The position numbers were made by a program, and so were the translations under genes. Positions 1-11,147 of a stretch of DNA of 64,000 nucleotides are shown here, piece after piece. Under the pieces are notes generated by a model that made no database searches, had not been told where the DNA came from, and saw only the letters and a list, made by a program, of their open reading frames with translations. Origin of the DNA: Nocardioides lijunqiniae (lineage in GTDB: Bacteria; Actinomycetota; Actinomycetes; Propionibacteriales; Nocardioidaceae); assembly GCF_015024225.1 (NCBI RefSeq), contig NZ_JACJGM010000028.1:1-64000 (forward strand), in the 5' to 3' direction. The number at the start of each line of letters is the position of its first letter. Positions within the stretch are counted from its first letter, which is position 1.

Positions 1-319
1 CCGTCGAGACCCCGTGACCCGAACGCCGAGCCAACCCCACGGTGGTTGAGGTGCGAGCGCCAGCGAGCCTCGAAACCACAACTCCGGTGGTCGAGCAGCG
101 AGGAGCGCCAGCGACGAGCGCCCGTCGAGACCCCGTGACCCGACCGCCATGCCGACCCCACGGTGGTTGAGGTGCGAGCGCAGCGAGCCTCGAAACCACG
201 TCTCCGGTGGTCGAGCAGCGAGGAGCGCCAGCGACGAGCGCCCGTCGAGACCCCGTGACCCGACCGCCGAGCCGACCCCACGGTGGTTGAGGTGCGAGCG
301 CAGCGAGCCTCGAAACCAC
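1..319. repeat. Array of three ~120-bp intergenic repeat units (forward orientation)
   Basis: Three tandem units, each with two imperfect palindromes. The first begins GGTGGTTGAGGTGCGAGCG and ends CCTCGAAACCAC; copies lie at 41-79, 162-199 and 282-319. The second begins GGTGGTCGAGCAGCGAGGAG and ends CCCGTCGAGACC. Units are linked by GTGACCCGA-type spacers. Both palindromes can fold as hairpins. The array starts before the window. No credible gene is present; short reading frames here only translate the repeat. The same units return inverted at 826-1310. Confidence 0.9.
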
Positions 320-505
320 ACCGTCGATGCGTGGCTGGTGTTGGCCCGCGCGCTAGCAGCCCGGGTCTCGGCGTCAAGGATCGCCTTCGGCGCCCGCTTC
401 GCGGCGGCCTTCGGCCGTCCTTGACTCCGAGCCTCTCCCGGGCTGCTTTGGCGGCGCACGGGCGGCGACGGCTTCGCCGCGCCGCCCGCAAACAGCGCGG
501 GCCCC
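320..505. repeat. Long GC-rich repeat element, copy 1
   Basis: About 185 bp containing GCAGCCCGGGTCTCGGCGTC, a CTTCGGC-rich middle, TCCTTGACTCCGAGCCTCTC and GCGCCGCCCGC. It matches the reverse complement of 47338-47525 nearly base for base over its whole length (by eye about 90 percent), and a more degenerate inverted copy lies at 640-800. It is not coding in any convincing way. Confidence 0.85.
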
Positions 506-519
506 GCCGATCGGTCACC

Positions 520-594
520 AGCGTCGGCAGTTCGAGCTCAAGCGCGGCGTGTCCACGCTTGGCTGGGCCAGCGCGGTGACCAACTGCCGACGCT
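520..594. repeat. Inverted-repeat hairpin element, copy 1
   Basis: AGCGTCGGCAGTT at 520-532 and its exact reverse complement AACTGCCGACGCT at 582-594 enclose 49 bp. A second element with the same termini but a different interior is at 47253-47323. Shared ends with diverged interiors suggest a mobile or REP-like extragenic element; no transposase is visible nearby. Confidence 0.8.
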
Positions 595-639
595 GAGTGT
601 CGGTAGACGCACCACCAGTCACACCAGCCCCACCGGAGG

Positions 640-800
640 GGTGCCGCGCCTTGCGCGGGCGGCGCGGGCGAAGCCCGTGTCGCCCCGTGCGCCGTCAAGC
701 CGGTCGAGAGAGGCTCCGGGTCAAGGACGGCGCAGCCGCCGCGAAGCAGGCGTTGTCTCCTTGACGCGGAGACGCGACCGGCTAGCGCGCGGCACCCCGT
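640..800. repeat. Degenerate inverted copy of the long GC-rich repeat
   Basis: The order GCGGGCGGCGCGG, GTGCGCCG, GAGAGGCTC, GTCAAGGACG, CCGCGAAGC matches 47345-47500 in the same orientation and 320-505 in reverse. It is shorter and more diverged than those two. With 320-505 it forms the inner arms of a large palindrome centred near 560. Confidence 0.65.
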
Positions 801-825
801 CCGGCCCCGAGGAAGCGGCCAGAGG

Positions 826-1310
826 TGCAGGGGTCTCGACGGCCGCTCGTCGCTGGCGCTCCTCGCTGCTCGACCACCAGTAGTGGTTTCGAGGCTCGCT
901 GCGCTCGCACCTCAACCACCGTGGGTCACCGCTCGGCGTTCGGCTCACGGGGTCTCGACGGCCGCTCGCTGGCGCTCGCTGCTCGACCACCAGTAGTGGT
1001 TTCGAGGCTCGCTGGCGCTCGCACCTCAACCACCGTGGGTCGCCGCCCGGCGTGCGGGTCACGGGGTCTCGACGGACGCTCGTCGCTGGCGCTCCTCGCT
1101 GCTCGACCACCGGAGACGTGGTTTCGAGGCTCGCTGCGCTCGCACCTCAACCACCGTAGGTCGCCGCTCGGCGTTCGGGTCACGGGGTCTCGACGGACGC
1201 TCGCTGGCGCTCGCTGCTCGACCACCAGTAGTGGTTTCGAGGCTCGCTGGCGCTCGCACCTCAACCACCGTGGGTCGCCGCTCGGCGTTCGGCTCACAGG
1301 GTCTCGACAA
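826..1310. repeat. Array of four intergenic repeat units (reverse orientation)
   Basis: Four copies of GTGGTTTCGAGGCTCGCTG...CTCAACCACC at 883-920, 996-1034, 1118-1155 and 1231-1269 alternate with GGGGTCTCGACGG...GCTGCTCGACCACC. This is the reverse complement of the 1-319 array. It abuts the 3' end of crtB, so transcripts from that operon would run into a chain of hairpins that could end or stabilise the mRNA (inference). Confidence 0.9.
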
Positions 1311-1314
1311 GAGC

Positions 1315-2208
1315 TCAGCGGCGCCCTCGGGCGACGCTGGTGAGGACGATGCGCGCTTTGACGCCGTCAGGGACGCGCACCCGCGTACGGAGCAGCTGCC
1401 GGGGAGGCGTCGCGCGCAGCCGGCGTGACAGCTCCTGGAAGAGGCCGTGCGCCACGCGCACCGCGCGCCTGCTGCTCGGAGGCAGCCGCTCGAGGCTGCG
1501 CCGCGCCGCGGCGAGGTCGGCGTCGATGTCGTCGAGCAGCAGGTCGCGCTGGTGGGAGGTGAGGAGCGCGGGCTCGACCCCGGGGAAGTACGAGCGGCCC
1601 AGCGCCTCGAAGTCGGCGCCCAGGTCCCGCAGGAAGTTGAGCTTCTGGAACGCCGCGCCGAGGCGACGGGCGCCCGGGGCGAGCTCGGCGTACGTCGCCT
1701 CGGCGTCGGGCCGGCCGGCGAGGAAGGCGCGCAGGCACATCAGACCGACCACCTCGGCGGAGCCGTAGACGTAGCGCTCGAAGCTGGCGCGGTCGTGCTC
1801 GACCTCCGTCAGGTCGGCGCGCATGGACTCGAAGAACGGAGCGACGAGGTCCTCGTCGATGCCGGTCGCGCGTGCGGTGCGGACGAACGCGTGCACGACC
1901 AGGTTGCCGGAGTGACCGGAGGCCAGGGCCCGGCAGGTCTCCTGCTCGAGCTCGCCGAGCGTCTCGCGCTGCGACTGCGTCGTGCCGTCGGGGCGCGGCG
2001 CGTCGACGATCTCGTCGGCCACCCGCACCAGGGCGTAGACGTTGCGCACGTGACGGCGCACCGACGGGCCCAGGAGCCTGCTGGCCAGTCCGAACGACGT
2101 CGAGTAGCGCCGGATCACGAGTCCGGCGGCCTCCTCGGCCACCGCGTCGTAGGTGCGGTGCGCGGCCAGCGGAGCGGCCGCCGTCCGGGCCACGCGTTGC
2201 CGGGTCAT
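1315..2208 (-). CDS. crtB: Phytoene synthase (squalene/phytoene synthase family)
   Basis: 297 residues, the usual length of bacterial CrtB. The family joins two geranylgeranyl diphosphates head-to-head into phytoene, the first committed carotenoid step, at the membrane surface. Visible are the first Asp-rich motif DEIVD (65-69), the YVYGSAEVVG block (146-155) and the second Asp-rich block NFLRDLGADF (191-200) followed by RSYFPG. The ATG shares its A with the TGA of the upstream prenyltransferase (TGATG), so the two are co-translated. No desaturase or cyclase gene lies in the window, so the final pigment cannot be read. Squalene or hydroxysqualene-type specificity is the alternative. Confidence 0.92.
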   Translation of the reverse strand: MTRQRVARTAAAPLAAHRTYDAVAEEAAGLVIRRYSTSFGLASRLLGPSVRRHVRNVYALVRVADEIVDAPRPDGTTQSQRETLGELEQETCRALASGHSGNLVVHAFVRTARATGIDEDLVAPFFESMRADLTEVEHDRASFERYVYGSAEVVGLMCLRAFLAGRPDAEATYAELAPGARRLGAAFQKLNFLRDLGADFEALGRSYFPGVEPALLTSHQRDLLLDDIDADLAAARRSLERLPPSSRRAVRVAHGLFQELSRRLRATPPRQLLRTRVRVPDGVKARIVLTSVARGRR

Positions 2209-3248
2209 CAGGCCGCCCCCGTCGCCCTGCCGGACGACACCGCGCCGACGGCGTGGATGAGGTCGGTGGGCAGACCGAGCCGCGCGGCGTGTGCCTGGGC
2301 CTCACGCAGGTGCTCGGCGGCGAGCTCCTCCACGAACGCCCGGGACCCCGACTCCTCGAGCGCGTGGCGGACCCGCGCCGCGTCGGCGGCGCCGAGGTCG
2401 CCGCGTCCCAGGTAGCCCGAGATCCGGCCCCACGTCGGCGTCCTGCGGGCGTGCACGACGAGCGGCGTGCGCTTGCCCTCGCGCAGGTCGCCGAAGGGCT
2501 CCTTGCCGGTGCCGGCCGAGTCGCCGAAGACGCCGTCGAGGTCGTCGAGCAGCTGGTAGGCGATCCCGAGCAGGTGCCCCACCCGACCCACGCCGGTCAC
2601 CGTGTCCGCATCTGCTCCGGCCAGCACGGCACCGGCCTGCATGGGCAGCTCGAAGGAGTAGGCGGCGGTCTTGCGGGCCTCCATCGTCAGGACCTCCGCG
2701 AGCGTCGGGTCCTCCAGCCCGAGGCTGAGCCGTACGTCGGCGAGCTCGCCGGCAGCCGAGACCCGCAGCGCCGCGTCGAACAGCTCCAGCAGCAGCGCCC
2801 GGCCGGCCCCGTCGACCTCGCACAGGGCCACCGCGCGCATCGCGTGGCTCAGGGCCAGGTCGCCGACGAGGATCGCCGCGGCGCAGGCGTAGGTGTCGGC
2901 CCCCGACGGCGACGCCCCGGCCTTCACGGCGTCCGCGCGGAACCGTCCGGGAGTGCTCGGCCGCCCACGGCGCAGGTCGTCGCCGTCGATCACGTCGTCG
3001 TGCACCAGGAAGCCGGTGTGGAGGAGCTCGACGGCCGCCCCCACCTGCGGTACGGCGGCGCCCGCCGTGCCACCGAGCGCGTCGTGCACGCACGCCACCA
3101 GCAGCGGCCGGAAGCGCTTGCCGCCCGAGAGGGCGTCGCGCAGGGCCTCGTCGAGCGCGGCACGGTCGGGGCCGGTGGGTGAGCCGCCCGGCCCGGGCGC
3201 GAGTGCGGCCTCGAGGGCCCGCGTCAGTGCCGTCGCGTCCCCGCTCAT
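2208..3248 (-). CDS. crtE: Polyprenyl (geranylgeranyl) diphosphate synthase
   Basis: 346 residues. A trans-prenyltransferase that would extend allylic diphosphates with isopentenyl diphosphate to C20. It shows GKRFRP (43-48), the first Asp-rich motif DDVIDGDD (84-91), and the second, DDLDG (234-238), with the QLLDD context typical of the family. It lies directly upstream of and coupled to crtB, which points to geranylgeranyl diphosphate for carotenoids rather than quinone side chains. Chain length is inferred from context. The ATG at 3248 has only a weak ribosome site but is the first start that keeps the normal N terminus; the frame stays open far upstream without family similarity. Confidence 0.9.
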   Translation of the reverse strand: MSGDATALTRALEAALAPGPGGSPTGPDRAALDEALRDALSGGKRFRPLLVACVHDALGGTAGAAVPQVGAAVELLHTGFLVHDDVIDGDDLRRGRPSTPGRFRADAVKAGASPSGADTYACAAAILVGDLALSHAMRAVALCEVDGAGRALLLELFDAALRVSAAGELADVRLSLGLEDPTLAEVLTMEARKTAAYSFELPMQAGAVLAGADADTVTGVGRVGHLLGIAYQLLDDLDGVFGDSAGTGKEPFGDLREGKRTPLVVHARRTPTWGRISGYLGRGDLGAADAARVRHALEESGSRAFVEELAAEHLREAQAHAARLGLPTDLIHAVGAVSSGRATGAA

Positions 3249-3440
3249 GAGGGCCCGCGTCGTACGCAGACCTGGGTCAGGCACGGCGACACCGAGGACC
3301 TCCGCTCCAACCGGCTCACGAGCCTGGAGACCCGTGGGTGCGACCAAGGTACCCACTCCCGGGCGTCGCACGCGGGCGTGGGCGGTCCCGCGGGCGGGGC
3401 TCGTCGTCCCGCGGTCGACGCCGTGCGGCAGGCTGGTCCC

Positions 3441-4091
3441 ATGACAGCGGACCCCTCGTCGCCCGGGCTCGGAGAGCGGCTGGCCCGGTGGCTGGACGAC
3501 CTCGGGCTGACGCCACACCTCGCGGAGGCGGGCCTGCCGACGTTCGTGCGCGACGACGAGGGACTCCCCCGCTGGAGCGACCCGCGCACGGGCCTCCGGC
3601 TGGACGACGACCAGCTCGCCCAGCTGGACCGGCTGCTGCACCAGGAGGGCTCGGAGCCCGAGCACGCCGTGCCGGTGCCGCTGCTGCTGATCGCCCGGCA
3701 GGCCCGAGTGCGCCAGGAGCTGCTCGACACCCCGTGGCTGACCTACGAGACGCTCGGCGCGCTGCGCGGCACCTCGGTCAACGCCACGCGCTTCGCCGTG
3801 CACAAGGCCCAGGACGCCCACCGGCTGCTCGTCGTCGCCACCGAGACCGGCACCGTCGTGCCGGCCTTCCAGCTCACGGACTCCGGGGAGCCCCGCCCCG
3901 ACCTGCAGCCGGTGCTCGCCCCGCTGCTGGCGGCCGGGATGGACCCGTGGCGCGCCTGGGCCTGGCTCACCCAGCCGGTCGGACTCCTCGGCGGCCAGGT
4001 CCCGGAGCGGCTGGCGGCCGACCCCGACGAGGCCGACCTCGTGCGGCACGCCGCGGTGCGGCTCGCCGAGCGGGTCGCCGACCCCGGCTGA
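3441..4091 (+). CDS. MbcA/ParS/Xre antitoxin-like domain protein
   Basis: 216 residues, ATG start in the gap divergent from crtE. The middle (about 95-135) reads as a helix-turn-helix-like segment. The C-terminal third, with WRAWAWLTQP, then GGQVPERL and a DEADLVRHAAVRLAER helix, resembles the toxin-binding domain of Xre/MbcA/ParS antitoxins (DUF2384-like). Classical members sit next to a RES-domain toxin; none is present here, the neighbours being crtE and katG. It may therefore be an orphan regulator. Family assignment rests on the C-terminal pattern only. Confidence 0.6.
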   Translation: MTADPSSPGLGERLARWLDDLGLTPHLAEAGLPTFVRDDEGLPRWSDPRTGLRLDDDQLAQLDRLLHQEGSEPEHAVPVPLLLIARQARVRQELLDTPWLTYETLGALRGTSVNATRFAVHKAQDAHRLLVVATETGTVVPAFQLTDSGEPRPDLQPVLAPLLAAGMDPWRAWAWLTQPVGLLGGQVPERLAADPDEADLVRHAAVRLAERVADPG

Positions 4092-4110
4092 CGGACGCCG
4101 CAGGACGCAG

Positions 4111-4146
4111 CCGAGCCCGGCCGACCTCGTGGTCGACCGGGCTCGG
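4111..4146. terminator. Bidirectional hairpin terminator between convergent genes
   Basis: CCGAGCCCGGCCGACC (4111-4126) pairs with GGTCGACCGGGCTCGG (4131-4146) around a TCGT loop: 16 bp with one mismatch. It lies between the stop of the MbcA/ParS-like gene (4091) and the stop of katG (4164). There is no long T tract, as is common for actinobacterial terminators. Confidence 0.75.
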
Positions 4147-4163
4147 TTGCTGCAGGTAGGCGC

Positions 4164-6907
<2,744 letters not shown>

Positions 6908-6913
6908 GGCCTC

Positions 6914-6942
6914 ACCCTAGGGCCTTTTCTGGAACCGATCAA
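6914..6942 (-). promoter_or_regulatory. furA-katG promoter (leaderless) with probable FurA operator
   Basis: On the minus strand TTGATC (plus 6937-6942) and TAGGGT (plus 6914-6919) are separated by 17 bp, an excellent housekeeping-sigma arrangement. The expected start, 7 bases past the -10 box, coincides with the A of the furA ATG at 6907. The spacer is A-rich (CCAGAAAAGG), unusual in this DNA and a likely repressor site (inference). Confidence 0.7.
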
Positions 6943-6987
6943 GATTGTCGACCGGGGTGTCGGCCCCGGCGCACCTAGGCTCGTGAC

Positions 6988-8157
6988 ATGACCGGACGAC
7001 GGCAGCGGACGCGAGCACGCGCCGCGTCCGGCCTGGCCGTCGCCGCCCTGACGCTCGCGGCCGCGTGCGGCGCAGCCGAGGAGCCCACCCCGGCGCCGCG
7101 ACCTCCGGACGCGGGCCCGGCCGTGACGTCGCCCGACGGGAGCAGCCCGAGCGCGCCGGACACCTCCCCCGCGCCGGTCGCTCCGGCGCCGGTGCGCATC
7201 GCCGTGGCCGGCGACGTGCACTTCGAGGGCGCCTTGAGGGCCCGCCTGGCCGATCCCGCGACCGCGCTCGCCCCGGCGACCGCGGCGCTCGCCGAGGCCG
7301 ACGTCGCCGTCGTCAACCTCGAGACGTCGGTGGGGACGGGAGGGGAGCCCGAGGCCGGCAAGCGCTTCACGTTCCAGGCGCCGCCGAGCGCGTTCGCGGC
7401 GCTCGCCGCGGCCGGCGTCGACGTGGTGAGCATGGCCAACAACCACGCGCTCGACCTCGGTCGGGAGCCGCTGCCAGGCACGTTCGCCGCCGTCGACGCC
7501 GCGGCGCAGGCCGATCCCCCGCTGGCCGTCGTCGGGTTGGGGCGCGACGCGCGCGAGGCCTTCCGGCCTGCGGTGGTCGAGGTGGGCGGCACGGTCGTGG
7601 CGGTCCTCGGCGCGACGACCGCCGGGGCGGACCCGACGGCCGACCCCACCTCCCAGTGGGCAGCGACCGCCCGCTCTTCCGGCACCGCCGACGCCCTCGA
7701 TCCCGACCGCCTGCTGCGAGCGGCACGTGCCGCGAGCCGCACGGCCGACGTCGTGGTCGCCTACCTGCACTGGGGGGTCCAGGGCGAGCGCTGCCCGGGA
7801 GCGGGCCAGCGCAGGCTCGCGCAGGACCTCGTCGAGTCCGGGGTGGACGTCGTCGTCGGCAGTCACACCCACCGCCTCCAGGGCGACGGGAGGCTCGGGG
7901 ACGGCTACGTCGCCTACGGTCTGGGCAACTTCGCCTGGTACACCCAGGCCTCCGAGGCCACCTCCGTCACGGGCGTCCTCACCCTCAGCGTGCGGCCGGC
8001 GGCGACGCCTGCGGGACGGGCCCGGGTCACCCGGGCCGCCTGGGACCCCGCGCGCATCGGGCCGGACGGCCTGCCCGCGCCGCTGTCCGGGGCCGATGCC
8101 AGGCGCTTCGAGACCGACCGGGCGGCGCTGCGCGCCTGCGCCGGGCTCGCCGGCTGA
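6988..8157 (+). CDS. CapA-family lipoprotein (poly-gamma-glutamate synthesis-like metallophosphatase fold)
   Basis: 389 residues. The N terminus is a lipoprotein signal with lipobox LAAAC (Cys 27), followed by a Pro/Ser/Ala-rich linker to about 66. The CapA domain then starts with AVAGDVHF (72-79), the metal-binding Asp/His pair of the calcineurin-like fold, and contains NLETSV, SMANNHALD, YLHWG and GSHTHRLQ, all hallmark blocks. It would sit on the outer face of the membrane. Other polyglutamate genes (CapB, CapC) are absent, so a polymer-modifying or hydrolytic role is as likely as capsule synthesis. Confidence 0.88.
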   Translation: MTGRRQRTRARAASGLAVAALTLAAACGAAEEPTPAPRPPDAGPAVTSPDGSSPSAPDTSPAPVAPAPVRIAVAGDVHFEGALRARLADPATALAPATAALAEADVAVVNLETSVGTGGEPEAGKRFTFQAPPSAFAALAAAGVDVVSMANNHALDLGREPLPGTFAAVDAAAQADPPLAVVGLGRDAREAFRPAVVEVGGTVVAVLGATTAGADPTADPTSQWAATARSSGTADALDPDRLLRAARAASRTADVVVAYLHWGVQGERCPGAGQRRLAQDLVESGVDVVVGSHTHRLQGDGRLGDGYVAYGLGNFAWYTQASEATSVTGVLTLSVRPAATPAGRARVTRAAWDPARIGPDGLPAPLSGADARRFETDRAALRACAGLAG

Positions 8158-8270
8158 CGCCGTGCCCGGGTGAGGACGACGGTCCGCGGCCCCCAGCTTC
8201 GTGAGGAACGACGAAGACGCCTGCGCCCGAGCCGACGAGCATGCGGGGAGGCATCGACGAGAGGACATCC

Positions 8271-9116
8271 GTGAAGGTCTACATCTCCGTGGACATGGAG
8301 GGCATCGCCGGCGTCGCCACCCTCGACCAGGTGGTGCGCGGCGGGCACGGCTACGAGCGCGCCTGCGCCCTGATGACCGAGGAGACCAACGCCGCCGTGC
8401 GCGGCGCCTTCGACGGCGGCGCGACCGAGGTGGTCGTCAGCGACAGCCACGGCACCATGGACAACCTGCTCCACGAGCGGCTGGATGCCCGGGCGCGCCT
8501 GGTCTTCGGACGCCCGCGGGGCTTCTGCATGGCCGAGGGACTCACCGAGGAGCACGACCTGGCGCTGTTCGTCGGCTACCACGCCCCGGCCGGCGCCCGG
8601 GGCGTCCTGGCCCACACGTTCTCCTCGCACTTCCTCGGGGTCCGGGTCAACGGCGAGGACGCCTCCGAGACCTCGGTGAACGCGCTCTTCGCCGCCACCC
8701 GCGGGGTGCCGGTCGGGCTGGTCACCGGCGACGACGTGATCTGCGACCTGGCGCAGACCCTGCTGCCCGGGGTGGTGACCGCGGCGGTCAAGGTCGCCCA
8801 CGGCTACTCCGCCACCTCCACGCTCGCGCCCTCGGTGGCGCGCGACCTCGTGCAGACCCGCGCCCGGGACGCCGTACGCCGGGCGGACCGCATGCGGCTG
8901 GCCCCGGTGCCGGACAGCCTGCGGCTCGAGCTCGACCTGCCCAACGTGCTGGCGGCCGAGATGGTCTCCGCCGTCCCCGGCACGACCCGGATCGGCGACC
9001 GGACGGTGGCCCGCGACATCGCGTCGGCCGACGAGCTGCTCGGACTGGTGACCGTGGGGTTCACGCTGGCGCACGTCGCGCTTCTCGAGCGCAACGTGCT
9101 CGTGCGGGGCCACTGA
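8271..9116 (+). CDS. M55-family D-aminopeptidase (DppA-like)
   Basis: 281 residues. A zinc aminopeptidase of the DppA type, which frees D-amino acids from peptides such as D-Ala-D-Ala. With the GTG at 8271 (ribosome site GAGAGGA) the numbering matches Bacillus DppA exactly: Asp8 and Glu10 (SVDMEG), His60 (SDSHG), His104 (GYHA), Glu133 and the proposed nucleophile His115. That fit decides the start over the ATG 30 bases upstream. No dpp transport genes are adjacent, so it probably acts in peptidoglycan peptide recycling or peptide catabolism. It is convergent with the next gene. Confidence 0.92.
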   Translation: MKVYISVDMEGIAGVATLDQVVRGGHGYERACALMTEETNAAVRGAFDGGATEVVVSDSHGTMDNLLHERLDARARLVFGRPRGFCMAEGLTEEHDLALFVGYHAPAGARGVLAHTFSSHFLGVRVNGEDASETSVNALFAATRGVPVGLVTGDDVICDLAQTLLPGVVTAAVKVAHGYSATSTLAPSVARDLVQTRARDAVRRADRMRLAPVPDSLRLELDLPNVLAAEMVSAVPGTTRIGDRTVARDIASADELLGLVTVGFTLAHVALLERNVLVRGH

Positions 9117-9122
9117 GGCGGG

Positions 9123-9536
9123 TTACCGATCCGCGTCGCGGCTGCGCACCAGCCCGGCGCGCACCAGCACCCGCTCGACCCGCTCCCGCTCGAGCTCGCG
9201 TCGGGTGCCGGACACCAAGGTCTCCAGTGACTGCTCGACCCCCAGTGCCCGGCAGGCGTCGACCAGGACGTCGTCGTAGGCCTGGAGCCAGCCGCGACGC
9301 CGGGCCACCGGCATGCCCGGCGGAGCCGATCGGACGCAGCGGCGGATCCGCTCGACGTCGGCGGCGATCTGCTCGACCGGCCGTCCTGTCGGCCGCGGCG
9401 GTGCGGAGTCGACCAGGCCCAGGCGCCGACCGGCGCGTAGCGCCCGCCCGCGGTAGGTGCCCGCGTCGGCGAGCACCCACAGCGCGGCCAGGATGGCGAC
9501 GACCACCCCGAGCTGGATCCACAGGCTCACGCCCAT
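9123..9536 (-). CDS. Small single-span membrane protein, unknown
   Basis: 137 residues from the ATG at 9536. One membrane segment spans about 4-26 (SLWIQLGVVVAILAALWVL). A basic, Arg-rich soluble tail follows with a predicted helical region (VEQIAADVERIRRCVRS) and a Leu/Glu/Arg-rich C terminus. The positive-inside pattern puts the tail in the cytoplasm. I do not recognise the family. It ends 7 bp from the M55 peptidase and starts opposite the mannitol dehydrogenase gene. Confidence 0.7.
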   Translation of the reverse strand: MGVSLWIQLGVVVAILAALWVLADAGTYRGRALRAGRRLGLVDSAPPRPTGRPVEQIAADVERIRRCVRSAPPGMPVARRRGWLQAYDDVLVDACRALGVEQSLETLVSGTRRELERERVERVLVRAGLVRSRDADR

Positions 9537-9728
9537 CTCACGATGATCACCCTGCCGTGCGCCCCGCACAAGGACGGCGGCTGTTCGGTGTCGTCACGCG
9601 AGCTCAGACCGGACGGTCGGGTGCTGTTCATCACCCCTTCGGGTCCGAGTGGCCGGTACGTCATCGGGGCACTGGGGCACGTCGGCGAACCACGTGGGTC
9701 CCCGAACCCTGACCGTTCGGAGGCGCTT

Positions 9729-11147
9729 GTGCAGACCACCTGGCCCGATCCACCCATCAGCCTGCGGCGTGGCACGCTGCCGCACCTCCCGGCCGCCGTC
9801 GCCCGTCCGTCGTACGACGTGCGCTCGCTGCGGGCGGGTGTGGTGCACCTCGGCGTGGGGATGTTCCATCGCGCGCACCAGGCGGTCTACCTCGACCGGA
9901 TCGCCGACGAGGGCATCTCGGACCGCTGGGGTGTGGTGGGCATCGGCGTGCGTCGCTGCCGGGCGCGACGGGAGCTGCTCGCCCAGGACTGCCTCTACTC
10001 GGTGACCGAGCTGTCCGACGACGAGCCCCGGGTGCGGGTGATCGGCGTGCTGCGCGACTACGCCTCCGTCGCGGAGGACCGGAGTCGAGCGCTGGCGGCG
10101 CTGGTCCACCCGGACGCACGGCTCGTGACCCTGACGGTGACGGCGCCGACGTACACGGGTGGCGAGACCGCGGCGTTCGACCTCCTGGCCGACGCCCTCG
10201 ACCTGCGCCGCCGACGCGGGCTGCCGCCCTTCACCGTGATGTCGTGCGACAACCTCCCGGCCAACGGCAGCGCCACCCGGCGCTGCGTGGTCGAGGCGGC
10301 CGGGCGCCACCGCTCCCCCGGCCTGGCGTCGTGGGTCGCGCACCACGTCGCCTTCCCGGACACGATGGTCGACCGCATCACCCCCACCCCGACCGCCGCC
10401 CACCGCACCCGGCTGCGACGGCACTCCGGCCTCGACGACCGCGCCCCGGTGATGACCGAGCCGTCGAGCCACTGGGTGGTGCAGGACTGCTTCAGCGGCG
10501 AGCGCCCGCCGCTCGAGGAGGTGGGCGTGCACGTCGTCGCGGACGTCGGTCCGCACACCGCGATGAAGACCCGCATGCTCAACGCCGCCCACCTCGCGCT
10601 GGGCTACCTGGGCGCTCCCACGCAGCACGCCACCACCGACGCCGCGATGGCCGACCCGGCGCTCGGCGGCCTCGTCGAGCAGATGCTGCGCCTGGAGGTG
10701 CAGCCGCTGCTCGCGCCGGCCGCCGGCGTCGACCCCGACGCCTACCGCCACGAGGTGCTGACGCGGCTCGGCAACCCCGCGATCGGCGACCCCCTGGCAC
10801 GGCTGCGGCGGCGTGGGTCCGTGCGCATGCGCCACTACGTGGTCCCCTCGCTCGAGGACGCCGTGCTGGGCGGCCGTCCGCACCGCGTCCTGCTGTCGGT
10901 GCTCGCGGCCTGGGTCGACCACCTGTCGGGCCTGTCCGAGGAGGACCTCGGACCCGCGGAGCGGGAGGCGCTGTGCGAGCCGGCGCTGGACGCGCTGCTG
11001 CCCCTGGCGCGCGAGGCGCACGCCGACGTACGTCCGCTCCTGGCCGCGGTCGAGGGCTTCGAGCGGCTGAGGGCGCGGCCCGCGTTCGTGCGCGACCTGC
11101 AGGACGAGCTGGCCACCGTCCGAGGAGGTGCCCGTGCGGCGTCCTGA
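9729..11147 (+). CDS. Mannitol dehydrogenase family oxidoreductase (polyol-specific long-chain dehydrogenase)
   Basis: 472 residues, typical for the NAD-dependent family acting on mannitol, fructuronate, altronate or arabinitol. The N-terminal Rossmann domain begins with VVHLGVGMFHRAHQA. The family signature KxxxxNxxH is K280, N285, H288 (MKTRMLNAAHLALGYLG). The GTG at 9729 has a good CGGAGG ribosome site six bases upstream and is preferred to the longer open frame from 9543. It overlaps the following HAD gene by 14 bases. The substrate cannot be told from sequence; the HAD partner suggests a free polyol or its phosphate. Confidence 0.9.
   Translation: MQTTWPDPPISLRRGTLPHLPAAVARPSYDVRSLRAGVVHLGVGMFHRAHQAVYLDRIADEGISDRWGVVGIGVRRCRARRELLAQDCLYSVTELSDDEPRVRVIGVLRDYASVAEDRSRALAALVHPDARLVTLTVTAPTYTGGETAAFDLLADALDLRRRRGLPPFTVMSCDNLPANGSATRRCVVEAAGRHRSPGLASWVAHHVAFPDTMVDRITPTPTAAHRTRLRRHSGLDDRAPVMTEPSSHWVVQDCFSGERPPLEEVGVHVVADVGPHTAMKTRMLNAAHLALGYLGAPTQHATTDAAMADPALGGLVEQMLRLEVQPLLAPAAGVDPDAYRHEVLTRLGNPAIGDPLARLRRRGSVRMRHYVVPSLEDAVLGGRPHRVLLSVLAAWVDHLSGLSEEDLGPAEREALCEPALDALLPLAREAHADVRPLLAAVEGFERLRARPAFVRDLQDELATVRGGARAAS

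Noticed and set aside
1..1310. CRISPR-like array in the left-edge repeats
   Set aside because: Repeat spacing is irregular, the 'spacers' are themselves repeated palindromes, orientation flips at the centre and no cas genes are present.
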